Made by a program: the position numbers and the translations under genes. Of a stretch of 64,000 nt of DNA, positions 52,294 to 60,181 are shown piece by piece. Location of the stretch: contig NZ_CP144125.1 of the NCBI RefSeq assembly GCF_036429475.1, forward strand, positions 1,550,001 to 1,614,000. The letters run 5' to 3'. The notes beneath the pieces are model-generated. The model was not told the origin of the DNA and searched no databases. It saw only the letters and a program-made list of their open reading frames with translations. How positions within the stretch are numbered: the stretch's first letter is position 1; each line of letters opens with the position of its first letter. The DNA is from Halalkalicoccus sp. CGA53. GTDB lineage: Archaea; Halobacteriota; Halobacteria; Halobacteriales; Halalkalicoccaceae.

Positions 52294-53587
52294 GGTTCGT
52301 CCCGGTCGGACCGGTGAGCACGAGCGCCTCCCGCTCCTCGAGGTACGGCGCGACGTCGTTCTCCGCGAGCGCCCCCCGAGCGACCCCGAGGTCCTCGACG
52401 GTCTCGCCGGTGACGAGCGCGCCAGCGAACTCGGTCGGACCGTCGATCCCGTCGGTGTCGACCGCGGCGAGTGCGACGTCCCCCATACCCGCACACTCGA
52501 TCGCCGCCGAGAGGGCGAACTCCTGGTTCGGACCGCCGGTTCCCTCACCTCTGAGCGTCACGGTCGTCTCGCCGCCGCTGACGACGACTCCTGGTACGGA
52601 GAGGGGGTTACCGGTCGCTCGCATCTCCTCCGCGATCGCGGCGTTGGTCTTCGCAGCCTCGCGTGCCTCGCCACGGATCCGCGAGGAGAGGATCAGACTC
52701 CCGTATCCGCGTCCCTTCGCGACCTCGGTGGCCGCCGCGAGCGGCGTGAACCCGTCGGCGAGTACGTGGTTCTCGACGCGCTCGAATGCCGGGTCCTCGG
52801 CGTCCGGCGTCTCCTCGCGCTCGCCCGCGGTGCCGGCTTCCAGACGCGTTCGAACCGTCCCCGGCGGGTCGATCCCGTAGCGCGAGAGCAGCGAGCGTGC
52901 CTCGTCGTACGTCGTCTCGTCCGGCACCGTCGGCCCGCTCGCGATCACGCTCAGGTCGTTGCCGACGACGTCCGAGAGCAACAGGCCGATCACCCTCCCC
53001 GGCGCAGCCTTCCGAGCGAGGTGGCCCCCCTTGATCGACGAACAGTGCTTTCTGACCGCGTTGATCTCGTCGATGGTCGCCCCGCTCCCGAGTAGGGCCT
53101 CGGTCACCGACTGGAGATCGGCGAGGGAGACGTCGCCCGCAGGTGCGGGCATCAGCGCGCTCCCGCCGCCGGTGATCGCGACGAGCACTACCGAACTCTC
53201 GTCGGCGCTTTCGGCCATCTCCAGCACCGTTCGAGCGGACTCGACCCCGCGCTCGCTCGGGACGGGGTGGTCGCCCGGGAGCTGGTCGATCCGTTCGGTC
53301 TCGCCCGGTGCGTCGGTCACGACCGCCCCGCGGTCGATCCGATCGCCGAGTAGCTCCTCTACGGCGGCGGCCATCCGTCCGGCGGCGTTACCCCCACCGA
53401 GGACGACCACCTCCTCGAACGCGTCGAGGTCGTACTCGGTGTCGAGCACCGAGAGGACCGATCCGTCGAGCGAGAGCGTCTCCCCCACGATCCGTTCCGG
53501 GTCGGCGGCCTCCAGACCGGCCTCGACGCAGGCGAGCGCGGTCTCGCGTGCCGGCGTCCCGCCGAGCGTGTCCTTCCCCTCGATCAC
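52262..53587 (-). CDS. gckA: Glycerate 2-kinase (GckA/MOFRL family)
   Basis: The product is 441 aa with a GTG start at 53587 that shares bases with the TGA of the SDR gene upstream (GTGA). The family signature has VVVLGGGNAAGRMA, GDHPVPSE, LVAITGGGSALM, KHCSSIKGG and, in the C-terminal MOFRL domain, VSGGETTVTLRGEGTGGPNQEF and VDTDGIDG. It phosphorylates D-glycerate to 2-phosphoglycerate. Coupling to an SDR suggests a hydroxypyruvate/tartronate-type substrate chain, but that SDR's substrate is unproven. Confidence 0.9.
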   Translation of the reverse strand: MIEGKDTLGGTPARETALACVEAGLEAADPERIVGETLSLDGSVLSVLDTEYDLDAFEEVVVLGGGNAAGRMAAAVEELLGDRIDRGAVVTDAPGETERIDQLPGDHPVPSERGVESARTVLEMAESADESSVVLVAITGGGSALMPAPAGDVSLADLQSVTEALLGSGATIDEINAVRKHCSSIKGGHLARKAAPGRVIGLLLSDVVGNDLSVIASGPTVPDETTYDEARSLLSRYGIDPPGTVRTRLEAGTAGEREETPDAEDPAFERVENHVLADGFTPLAAATEVAKGRGYGSLILSSRIRGEAREAAKTNAAIAEEMRATGNPLSVPGVVVSGGETTVTLRGEGTGGPNQEFALSAAIECAGMGDVALAAVDTDGIDGPTEFAGALVTGETVEDLGVARGALAENDVAPYLEEREALVLTGPTGTNLNDLRVLVVE

Positions 53588-54408
53588 GGCATCACCTTTC
53601 CGAGCAGGCGGTAGGCGGCGTCGCGCCAGGCGTCGGGGAGGTGGCGAGCGAACACGAGCGTACTCGAGACGGTCCCCACCTGGTACCGCGGGGCGGGATC
53701 GAGACAGCTCGCCGCCTCGGTGATCGTCGCCGCCACGTCCTCCGGCGTGCTCGAACCGGGTCCGTCGCCGTAGAGCAGCGCCGCGTCGTCGAGCAGCTCG
53801 TAGAAGCCCGCGTACGCGCCCGACTTCGGGAGCCGCTCGACCTCGTGACGGACGCGGTCGACGAACCCGGTCTCGACCGGGTCGGGCTCGACGACGACCA
53901 CGTCGATCCCGAACGGCTCGACCTCGGGCCGGAGCGCGTCGCTCATCGCCTCGAGGGCCGCCTTCGACCCGCAGTAGGCCCCACCACCCGGGAACGAGAG
54001 CCGCCCGGCGACGCTCGAGACGTTGACGATCCGGCCCTGGCCCGCCTCGCGCATGTGCGGGAGCACCGCTCTGATCAGCCGGTGTGGGCCGTAGACATTC
54101 ACGTCGAACTGCCGGTCGAGCATCTCTATCGGGACGTCCTCCAGAGGTCCGAACTGGCCGTAGCCCGCGTTGTTCACGAGGCAGTCGATCGATCCCTCCT
54201 CCTCGACGATCCGGTCGATCACCCGCTCGACGGCGGCGTCGTCGGCGACGTCGAGCGAGTCGATCACACAGCCCGCCTCCGAGAGCGCGACCAGGTCCGT
54301 CTCGTCGCGGGCGGTCGCGTACACCCGCCAGCCCTCCTCGGCGAACCGAATCGCGGTCGCCCGACCGATGCCGGACGAACAGCCCGTCACACAGACCGTC
54401 CCTTGCAT
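53584..54408 (-). CDS. Short-chain dehydrogenase coupled to glycerate kinase
   Basis: The product is 274 aa. It is a classical SDR with TGCSSGIG near the N-terminus, NNAGYGQFG, the Ser in NVSSVAG and the catalytic YCGSKAAL. ARDETDL after the second strand suggests NADP(H). The C-terminal VFARHLPDAWRDAAYRLLGKVMP is typical of the dehydrogenase/reductase group with broad substrates. Its stop overlaps the gckA start, so a shared pathway is plausible, though no specific substrate can be assigned. Confidence 0.85.
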   Translation of the reverse strand: MQGTVCVTGCSSGIGRATAIRFAEEGWRVYATARDETDLVALSEAGCVIDSLDVADDAAVERVIDRIVEEEGSIDCLVNNAGYGQFGPLEDVPIEMLDRQFDVNVYGPHRLIRAVLPHMREAGQGRIVNVSSVAGRLSFPGGGAYCGSKAALEAMSDALRPEVEPFGIDVVVVEPDPVETGFVDRVRHEVERLPKSGAYAGFYELLDDAALLYGDGPGSSTPEDVAATITEAASCLDPAPRYQVGTVSSTLVFARHLPDAWRDAAYRLLGKVMP

Positions 54409-54487
54409 GTCCGGTGGGTCGCGGGCGACCGCAATAAGGATGTGTTTCGGCGACGGGTTTTTCGCGTCGGCGCGTGGAGGGACGGAC

Positions 54488-54916
54488 GTGGCCTCGGAGC
54501 GACTCGAACGGCTGATCGGCCGGGAGACCGTCGGTGGCTGGCGACTCGAAGCGATCGACGGCGAGCGCGCGGTACTGAAGCGGCCGAACTACGGCTCGAA
54601 GCTCGGGCATATCGTCGTCTTCCTGCTCACGGTGTGGTTCTCGCTCGGGATCGGCAACCTGCTGTACGCCGCCTACCGATACGTCAACGACTCGGAGTAC
54701 AAGGTGATCGACGCGCGCGATCCAGTAACTGATGAAGAGGCGCTCACCCACCTCCGACGACGCTACGCCCGCGGCGAGATCGAGGACGAGGAGTTCGACC
54801 GTCGGATCTGGCGGCTGCGCGGCACGGAGTCGCTGGAGGCGACCGGCGCCGGCGAGCGGCGCCAGGGGGGGCGAACCCGCGACCGTCGGTTCGAGCGATC
54901 GTTCGAACGGCAATGA
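54488..54916 (+). CDS. SHOCT-domain small membrane protein
   Basis: The product is 142 aa with a GTG start at 54488. A globular N-terminal part is followed by a hydrophobic span (HIVVFLLTVWFSLGIGNLLYAAYRY) and the SHOCT module TDEEALTHLRRRYARGEIEDEEFDRRIWRL, then a basic tail. SHOCT domains are short helical oligomerisation or targeting modules found beside membrane segments. The function is unknown. It is divergent from the SDR, with starts about 80 bp apart, and convergent with the PAP2 gene. Confidence 0.75.
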   Translation: MASERLERLIGRETVGGWRLEAIDGERAVLKRPNYGSKLGHIVVFLLTVWFSLGIGNLLYAAYRYVNDSEYKVIDARDPVTDEEALTHLRRRYARGEIEDEEFDRRIWRLRGTESLEATGAGERRQGGRTRDRRFERSFERQ

Positions 54917-54970
54917 GCCGTCGAGGCGGGATCGGACCGTCGGCACGCCGACTCCGCGGCTGGGAACCGT

Positions 54971-55969
54971 TCATCGCGTTCGCTCGTCGACGGCCTCGGG
55001 GTCGACGGTTCGACCCTCGAACGGGAGACGGCGTTGGAGCGAACGGACGACCTCCAGGTCGTTGAGCGCGGTCGCGACGAACGGCACGGCGAGTGCGGCG
55101 CCGAAGACGGCCGCGTAGCCGACGGTCTGGAGGATCGTCACGACCTCGACCGAGAGCGCGCCGCCGAGCGCGATCGCGATCGTCTCCTCGACGGCGATCA
55201 GCGCATCGAGGAGTCGAACGAGGACCAGCGTCGGGAGCACCACCAGACCCACCAGAAGCATCGAGGCGCCCAGCGGGTTCGACTCCCTCCCCTCGAGGGA
55301 GTGCCAGACGACGAGGCCGCCCGCCGACGCGCCGATCGCCATCTCGGTGAACTCCTCGGAGCCGAGCGCGAACGCCGCCAGCGCGATCGCGAGCGAGAGG
55401 CCGAACATCGGGGTGACCGACGTCGTCGTGATCCGGAGGGCGATCGCCACCAAGAGGAGGCCGAGCAGGGCGCCGACGAGCACGTCGCCGACGTAGTGGA
55501 GGCCGAGGACGACCCGCGAGCCCGAGACGGCGACGACCATGACCCCGGCGACCGTGTACCGGGCGCGTCGCGTTCCCACGTCTATTACGACGGCGAGCGC
55601 CGGGTAGACGGCCGCCGCGCCCATCGCGTGTGCACTCGGCGTGCTCCACCCGGAGTAGGTCTCGGGTGCGAACGGGAGGACCGGATCGGCGGCGTACAGC
55701 GGCCGCTGGACCTCGAGGATCCCTTTGAGACCGGCCACGAGGGCGAGCGTGGCCACGGCGACCGCGAGCACCATCGCCCGCTTCTGACGGTCCTCCTCGG
55801 CCCCGAACCAGTACAGCACGACCACCAGGCCGACGAGCGTCGCTCCGTCGCCGAAGTGCGTCACGAGACCGAACGCGTCGATCGCGAGCTCCGGAAGCGC
55901 CTCCTGGATCGCCCTGTTCACCTCCGGGTCCCACAGCGGCGACGGCAGGTCCCGTCCCTCGCGACTCAT
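54971..55969 (-). CDS. PAP2-family phosphatase with extra membrane helices
   Basis: The product is 332 aa. The PAP2 motifs are KGILEVQRP (motif 1), TPSAHAMGA (motif 2, SAH instead of the usual SGH) and SRVVLGLHYVGDVLVG (motif 3 with the catalytic His). Six spans form the PAP2 core and four more follow. It probably dephosphorylates lipid or isoprenoid phosphates on the outer membrane face; undecaprenyl-type or dolichol phosphates are candidates. The C-terminus RRLPFEGRTVDPEAVDERTR is hydrophilic. Confidence 0.88.
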   Translation of the reverse strand: MSREGRDLPSPLWDPEVNRAIQEALPELAIDAFGLVTHFGDGATLVGLVVVLYWFGAEEDRQKRAMVLAVAVATLALVAGLKGILEVQRPLYAADPVLPFAPETYSGWSTPSAHAMGAAAVYPALAVVIDVGTRRARYTVAGVMVVAVSGSRVVLGLHYVGDVLVGALLGLLLVAIALRITTTSVTPMFGLSLAIALAAFALGSEEFTEMAIGASAGGLVVWHSLEGRESNPLGASMLLVGLVVLPTLVLVRLLDALIAVEETIAIALGGALSVEVVTILQTVGYAAVFGAALAVPFVATALNDLEVVRSLQRRLPFEGRTVDPEAVDERTR

Positions 55970-56068
55970 CCCCGGGTGGTACCGGGTCGAGCGGATTAGT
56001 ACTGGCGGGGAGACGGATCTACCGGCGGCCGTGCGTCGGAAGGGGAGCCGGAGACAGTCGTCGGGGCG

Positions 56069-56797
56069 CTACCGCCGTTTCGCCTCGTCGGCGTACCGAT
56101 CCGCGAGCCGGATCGGCTCCGGGAGCTTGTAGCCGGAACAGAGTGCCTCGACGAGGTCGGTCGCCGTCTCCGCGCACACCCGGTGACCGGGGCTGACGTA
56201 GACCGGGTTGACGTGTCGGTTCCCGTCGTACTGCTTCGTCTGGAGCGCGTAGCCGATCACTCTCCCGCTGGGCGCGCTCACCTCCTCGTCCGCGAGCACC
56301 GGAACCCGCGTGCCGGCCGGAAACGGGCTCTCGGGCGGGTTCGAGAGCCACCCGCAGAGCAGCCCCTTCGCGACGCCGACCGTCGGGAGATCGAGCGTCA
56401 CCCCGACGTGCGTCGCGAGCCCCGCCTCGCGGTAGTGTATCCGCCCGCTTCCGTCGACCAGCACCACGTCGGGCTCTCGCTCTAGCTCCTCGAACGCGGC
56501 GAGGATCGACCCGCCCTCGCGGAACGAGAGCAGTCCGGGGATGTACGGAATCTCTGTTTCGCGGCTCGCGTGGACCCGCTCTATCACCTCGCCCCCACGG
56601 GTGAGAACGACCGCGCTCACCGCCCGGTCGCCGTCGAACGCCTGGTCGACGCCAGCGACGAGGAGATCGGAGGCGAGCGGATCGAGGTGTGGAGCGTCCT
56701 CGAAGATCGCACTCTTCCCGATCTCGCGCTGGAGCGCCTCCATCTCCTCGCGGGAGAGCGACGGGTCGGGGACGAATCTCCGCTCTCTCACCCGCAT
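56069..56797 (-). CDS. nfi: Endonuclease V
   Basis: The product is 242 aa. The EndoV core is present: GVDQAFDGDRAV (Asp metal ligand), PYIPGLLSFREG, LVDGSGRIHYREAGLATHVGV (catalytic Asp/His) and VSPGHRV. It cleaves DNA 3' to deaminated bases such as deoxyinosine, which accumulate at high temperature and salt. It starts one base after the rhomboid stop, so the two are in one transcription unit. Confidence 0.93.
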   Translation of the reverse strand: MRVRERRFVPDPSLSREEMEALQREIGKSAIFEDAPHLDPLASDLLVAGVDQAFDGDRAVSAVVLTRGGEVIERVHASRETEIPYIPGLLSFREGGSILAAFEELEREPDVVLVDGSGRIHYREAGLATHVGVTLDLPTVGVAKGLLCGWLSNPPESPFPAGTRVPVLADEEVSAPSGRVIGYALQTKQYDGNRHVNPVYVSPGHRVCAETATDLVEALCSGYKLPEPIRLADRYADEAKRR

Positions 56798-56798
56798 C

Positions 56799-57707
56799 TC
56801 AGAACCGCCGTCCGGGCCCGCCCGGTCCGCCGGGGCCGCCCCCGCCGAACTGGATCTGGTTCGGGAGGCTGGTGCCCTGTCGGCGGAGGCGTTCGCCGTA
56901 GGCCAGTCCGATCAGGAGGCCGGTGAGATGCGCCATGTGGGCGATCCCGCCCGCGCCGAGGCCGCCGCCGACCATCACGAACACGGAGAAAACGGCGAAG
57001 CCGATCGTGAGCAGCCACAGTGGCATCGGGATGAAGAAGAAGAGAAGCACCCTCAGCTGTGGGTTGAGCACCGTGAGCACGCCCATGATCGCGAGCGCGG
57101 CGCCGCTGGCGCCGAGGACCGGGTTTCCGGGCTGGCCGAGGAGGAGGCCGAGGCCGACCTGGGAGAGGCCGGCGAGCACGCCGCTCGCGAGGAAGAGTAG
57201 GAGGAAGTTCCTGCTCCCCGCCTTCCGCTCGACGAGCGGGCCGAAGAAGTAGATCACGATGCCGTTGAAGACGATGTGAAAGAGGCTCCCGGGCGAGTGG
57301 GCGAAGATCGAGGTGACCCAGGTCCAGACGTACTCGGGGTTCGCGGGGTCGAGCGTGAAGACCGCGTTGTGGACCCGCGGGCCGAACGTCGCGAGGACGA
57401 CGAACTGGCTGAGGAAGGTGACGGCCATCAGCGCGAGGACCAGGTACGTCACGTTCCCGCGGAAGTACGCGAGTGGGCCGCCCGGACCGGTGTCGATCGG
57501 CAGTCGTGACCCCGTGCTCGAACTGCCCGGATTCGCGACGCTGTCGTCGAAGCCGCTGTCGAAGACCCCCTTCGGGTCGTTCCAGTCGCCGAGACCGACA
57601 CAGGAGTGGTTCTCGGGCAACCGGTGGGTCGCGCAGTACGTCCCGCCACAGCGATGGCACTTGTAGGGGAGGTTCTCGTCGGCCCCACAGAGGTCGCACT
57701 GCACCAT
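56799..57707 (-). CDS. Rhomboid protease with AN1-type zinc finger
   Basis: The product is 302 aa from ATG 57707 (MVQCDLCGADENLPYKCHRC). The N-terminal AN1-type zinc finger uses C4, C7, C17, C20, C25, H28, H34 and C36. Six spans follow. The nucleophile Ser201 sits in GASGAALAI and the catalytic His260 in AHMAHLTGLLIG, so it is an active rhomboid. Glycine-rich tail GGGGPGGPGGPGRRF. The long frame reaching 58871 crosses into the next gene and is not real. Zinc-finger rhomboids are an archaeal variant. Confidence 0.9.
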   Translation of the reverse strand: MVQCDLCGADENLPYKCHRCGGTYCATHRLPENHSCVGLGDWNDPKGVFDSGFDDSVANPGSSSTGSRLPIDTGPGGPLAYFRGNVTYLVLALMAVTFLSQFVVLATFGPRVHNAVFTLDPANPEYVWTWVTSIFAHSPGSLFHIVFNGIVIYFFGPLVERKAGSRNFLLLFLASGVLAGLSQVGLGLLLGQPGNPVLGASGAALAIMGVLTVLNPQLRVLLFFFIPMPLWLLTIGFAVFSVFVMVGGGLGAGGIAHMAHLTGLLIGLAYGERLRRQGTSLPNQIQFGGGGPGGPGGPGRRF

Positions 57708-57754
57708 TACCGCGGCTTCGCACCGGGTAATGAAAGCGATTGGGATTCGGCGGA

Positions 57755-59410
57755 CTACCGCTCTTCTGGGGCGATCTCCTCCGGTACCTTCCCCTCGACC
57801 AGCGAACTGTCGTCGTACTCCTCTCTCAGCACCTTCTTGTCGAACTTTCCGGTCGCCGTCTTCGGGATCTCGTCGATCGTCATCACCTCGTCCGGTCGCC
57901 ACCACGTGGGGTACTCCGCCTCGATCAGGTCGCCGAGTTCGGCCGCGAGTTCCTCGTCCGCCTCGGCGGTGGGGACGACGAACGCGACCGGACGCTCCTG
58001 CCAGCGTTCGTGTGGCACGCCGATCACGGTCGCCTCCGCGACCGCGTCGTGGGCCATCAGCGCGTTCTCCAGTTCGACCGACGAGATCCACTCCCCGCCG
58101 CTCTTGATCACGTCCTTCGCCCGGTCGACGATCTCGATATATCCGTGAGAATCGACGCGGACGACGTCGCCGGTCTTCAGCCAGTCGCCGTCGAAGTCGT
58201 CGGCGGCGTCGGGTCGGTCGAAGTACTCGGTCGTCACAGACGGGCCGCGAACGTGGAGTTCGCCGAACTCCTCGCCGTCCCAGGGCACCTCCTCGCCGTC
58301 GTCGCCGACGACCCTGAACTCCAGTCCGGGCGCGATCAGTCCCTGTTTCGCCCGGGCGTCGTACCTCGCCTCCTCGTCGAGCCCCTCCATCCCCGGTTTC
58401 AGCCGGGCGACGGTCCCGATCGGCGACATCTCGGTCATCCCCCAGGCGTGGACCACCTCGACGCCGAGTTCGTCGAACCGCCGGATCATCGCCTCGGGGG
58501 CGGCGCTCCCGCCGACGACGATCCGTTCGAGCGAGGAGAGGTCGACCTCGTTCTCCTGGAGGTACTCCATGAGGCCGAGCCAGACGGTCGGGACGCCAGC
58601 GGTGAGCGTCACACCCTCCTCCTCGATCAGGTCGGCGAGGTCCGCGGGGTCGGGCGCGGGGCCGGGGTAGACGTGTTTCGCGCCCGCCGCCGTCGTCGTG
58701 AAGGGCATCCCCCACGCGTTGACGTGGAACATGGGGACGACCGGCATCACGACGTCCGAGTCGTCGATGTGGAGCCCGCCCGGCGAGAACGTCATCATCG
58801 TGTGCGCCCAGAGCATCTGCTGGGTGTACTCGACGCCCTTCGGTCGGCCCGTCGTCCCCGAGGTGTAACACATCCCCGCCGGCTGCTCCTCTCTCACCTG
58901 CGGCCAGTCGAACGCCCCGTCGTGGTCAGAGAGCAACGACTCGTAGTCGACCACGGGTGAGAGGTCGGCTTCTCCGACGTCCGAGCCCATAACGACGAAC
59001 CGTTCGACGCTCTCGAAGGCGCCCGGGTCGTCCGTGACCGCGCCCGCGAGCTTCTCCGCGAGCGAGGGGTCGACGAAGAGCAGTCGGTCTCCTGCATCCC
59101 TGACGATGTACTGGAGGTGGTCGTCCGGCAGCAGCGGGTTGATCGTGTGGAGCTGTGCCCCCATGTTCGGCACCGAGAAGTACGTCTCGAAGTGTCTGTG
59201 GTGGTTCCAGCAGACGGTCCCTACCCGATCGCCGGGTTCGATACCGGTCGCGGTGAGCGCGTTCGCGAGGCGACCGACCCGCTCGTCGTACGTCGCGTAG
59301 TCGTAGCGCTCGATGCCGTCGTGGGTCCGCGAGACGATTTCTGTACCTGGATACAGTCGACTCGCACGCCACATGAACGGTCGCAGGGTCATGTCGGTGC
59401 CACCTGGCAT
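57755..59410 (-). CDS. Long-chain acyl-CoA ligase (AMP-binding)
   Basis: The product is 551 aa from ATG 59410 (MPGGTDMTLRPFMWRAS). The AMP-binding motif YTSGTTGRPKGVEY is at about residue 190, HAWGMTEMSPIG matches motif A5, and GDWLKTGDVVRVDSHGYIEIVDRAKDVIKSGGEWIS is the hinge with the catalytic Lys in the tail GKFDKKVLREEY. The N-terminal residues upstream of 59410 are not conserved. It activates a medium or long acyl chain, maybe for beta-oxidation; haloarchaeal genomes have several paralogues. No other fatty-acid genes adjoin. Confidence 0.9.
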   Translation of the reverse strand: MPGGTDMTLRPFMWRASRLYPGTEIVSRTHDGIERYDYATYDERVGRLANALTATGIEPGDRVGTVCWNHHRHFETYFSVPNMGAQLHTINPLLPDDHLQYIVRDAGDRLLFVDPSLAEKLAGAVTDDPGAFESVERFVVMGSDVGEADLSPVVDYESLLSDHDGAFDWPQVREEQPAGMCYTSGTTGRPKGVEYTQQMLWAHTMMTFSPGGLHIDDSDVVMPVVPMFHVNAWGMPFTTTAAGAKHVYPGPAPDPADLADLIEEEGVTLTAGVPTVWLGLMEYLQENEVDLSSLERIVVGGSAAPEAMIRRFDELGVEVVHAWGMTEMSPIGTVARLKPGMEGLDEEARYDARAKQGLIAPGLEFRVVGDDGEEVPWDGEEFGELHVRGPSVTTEYFDRPDAADDFDGDWLKTGDVVRVDSHGYIEIVDRAKDVIKSGGEWISSVELENALMAHDAVAEATVIGVPHERWQERPVAFVVPTAEADEELAAELGDLIEAEYPTWWRPDEVMTIDEIPKTATGKFDKKVLREEYDDSSLVEGKVPEEIAPEER

Positions 59411-59496
59411 GGTTCGGAAGAAACCCTCACGGACGTTAACGTTACTGACGGCTCGCTCCCGTCCGCGGCCACACGCCGGTGCGGGCCCTCCGATCG

Positions 59497-59694
59497 TCAC
59501 TCGTTCGCGTACCAGAGGACCGAGAGACCGGAGACCCGCTCGAAGTCACGGTTCCGCGTCACGAGCGTTCTTCCCGCCTCACGAACGACCCCCGCGATCA
59601 GTTCGTCGCCGCGGTCCATCGACGTTCCACGGACCTCGCACCCGCGGGCGATCAGCGCTGCCTCGCGGGCCGCACGGGGCGTGGTCGGGAGCTG
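59497..59694 (-). pseudogene. Truncated VapC-type PIN-domain remnant
   Basis: The last 65 codons of this minus-strand frame read REAALIARGCEVRGTSMDRGDELIAGVVREAGRTLVTRNRDFERVSGLSVL, the C-terminal half of a VapC PIN toxin with the D-x-x-I/L-A and TRNxxDF motifs. The first acidic residues of the PIN active site are missing and no VapB antitoxin is present, so this is a leftover fragment rather than a working toxin. It overlaps the 5' region of the DUF5788 gene, oriented the other way. Confidence 0.6.
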
Positions 59695-59740
59695 TCGGGG
59701 ACGCCGGAACGTTTTCACCGACGGCCACGAACGGTCGAGT

Positions 59741-60181
59741 GTGAAGGAGTACGAGCGCAAGGGGCTGCTCGAACGGGTCGACCGCGAGGGCGCGACGATC
59801 GGCTCGCGCATCCCGGAGGAGATCACCGTCCAGGGCGAGCCGATCGCACTCCGCGAGTTCGTCTTCGAGATCAAGCGTCGGGAGACGATCCCGAAGGGAG
59901 AGCGCGAGCGCGTCGAACGAGCGAAGCGAAACCTTCGACGCGAACGACGGGAGCGCTACGAGCGACTGGAGGAGGCTGATATCGGTCGCGAGGAGGCCGA
60001 GGCGCTCGTCGAGTCGATCGTCGGGATCGACAGAGCTCTGGAGGCGCTCGTCCAGCTCCGACCGAGCAGTATCGAGGCGGAGATCGAGGCCCAGACGATG
60101 GCCGACAGAAAGCGCTGGATGTCGTTTCTCAAGCAGGCGCTCGGAACCGGCGAGGACGCGACCACGAGAGGAGGCCGATGA
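59741..60181 (+). CDS. DUF5788 family protein
   Basis: The product is 146 aa with a GTG start at 59741 (VKEYERKGLLERVDREGATIG). An N-terminal globular part (GSRIPEEITVQGEPIALREFVFEIKRRETIP) is followed by a charged coiled coil of about 70 residues. It is a haloarchaeal family of unknown function. It overlaps the start of polX (TGATG-like), so co-translation is likely and a role in DNA repair can be suspected from position only. Confidence 0.78.
   Translation: MKEYERKGLLERVDREGATIGSRIPEEITVQGEPIALREFVFEIKRRETIPKGERERVERAKRNLRRERRERYERLEEADIGREEAEALVESIVGIDRALEALVQLRPSSIEAEIEAQTMADRKRWMSFLKQALGTGEDATTRGGR

Noticed and set aside
52262-54946. One very long frame of 894 codons spanning gckA and the region beyond
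   Set aside because: Its first half overlaps the SDR gene read in its own frame, and the true glycerate kinase begins at the GTG at 53587. The upstream part lacks any domain and has shadow-type Arg/Gly composition.
56799-58871. A frame of 690 codons joining rhomboid to sequence inside the acyl-CoA ligase gene
   Set aside because: Only the last 302 codons have rhomboid and zinc-finger features. The upstream part is the antisense-like shadow of the ligase, so it is not a fusion.
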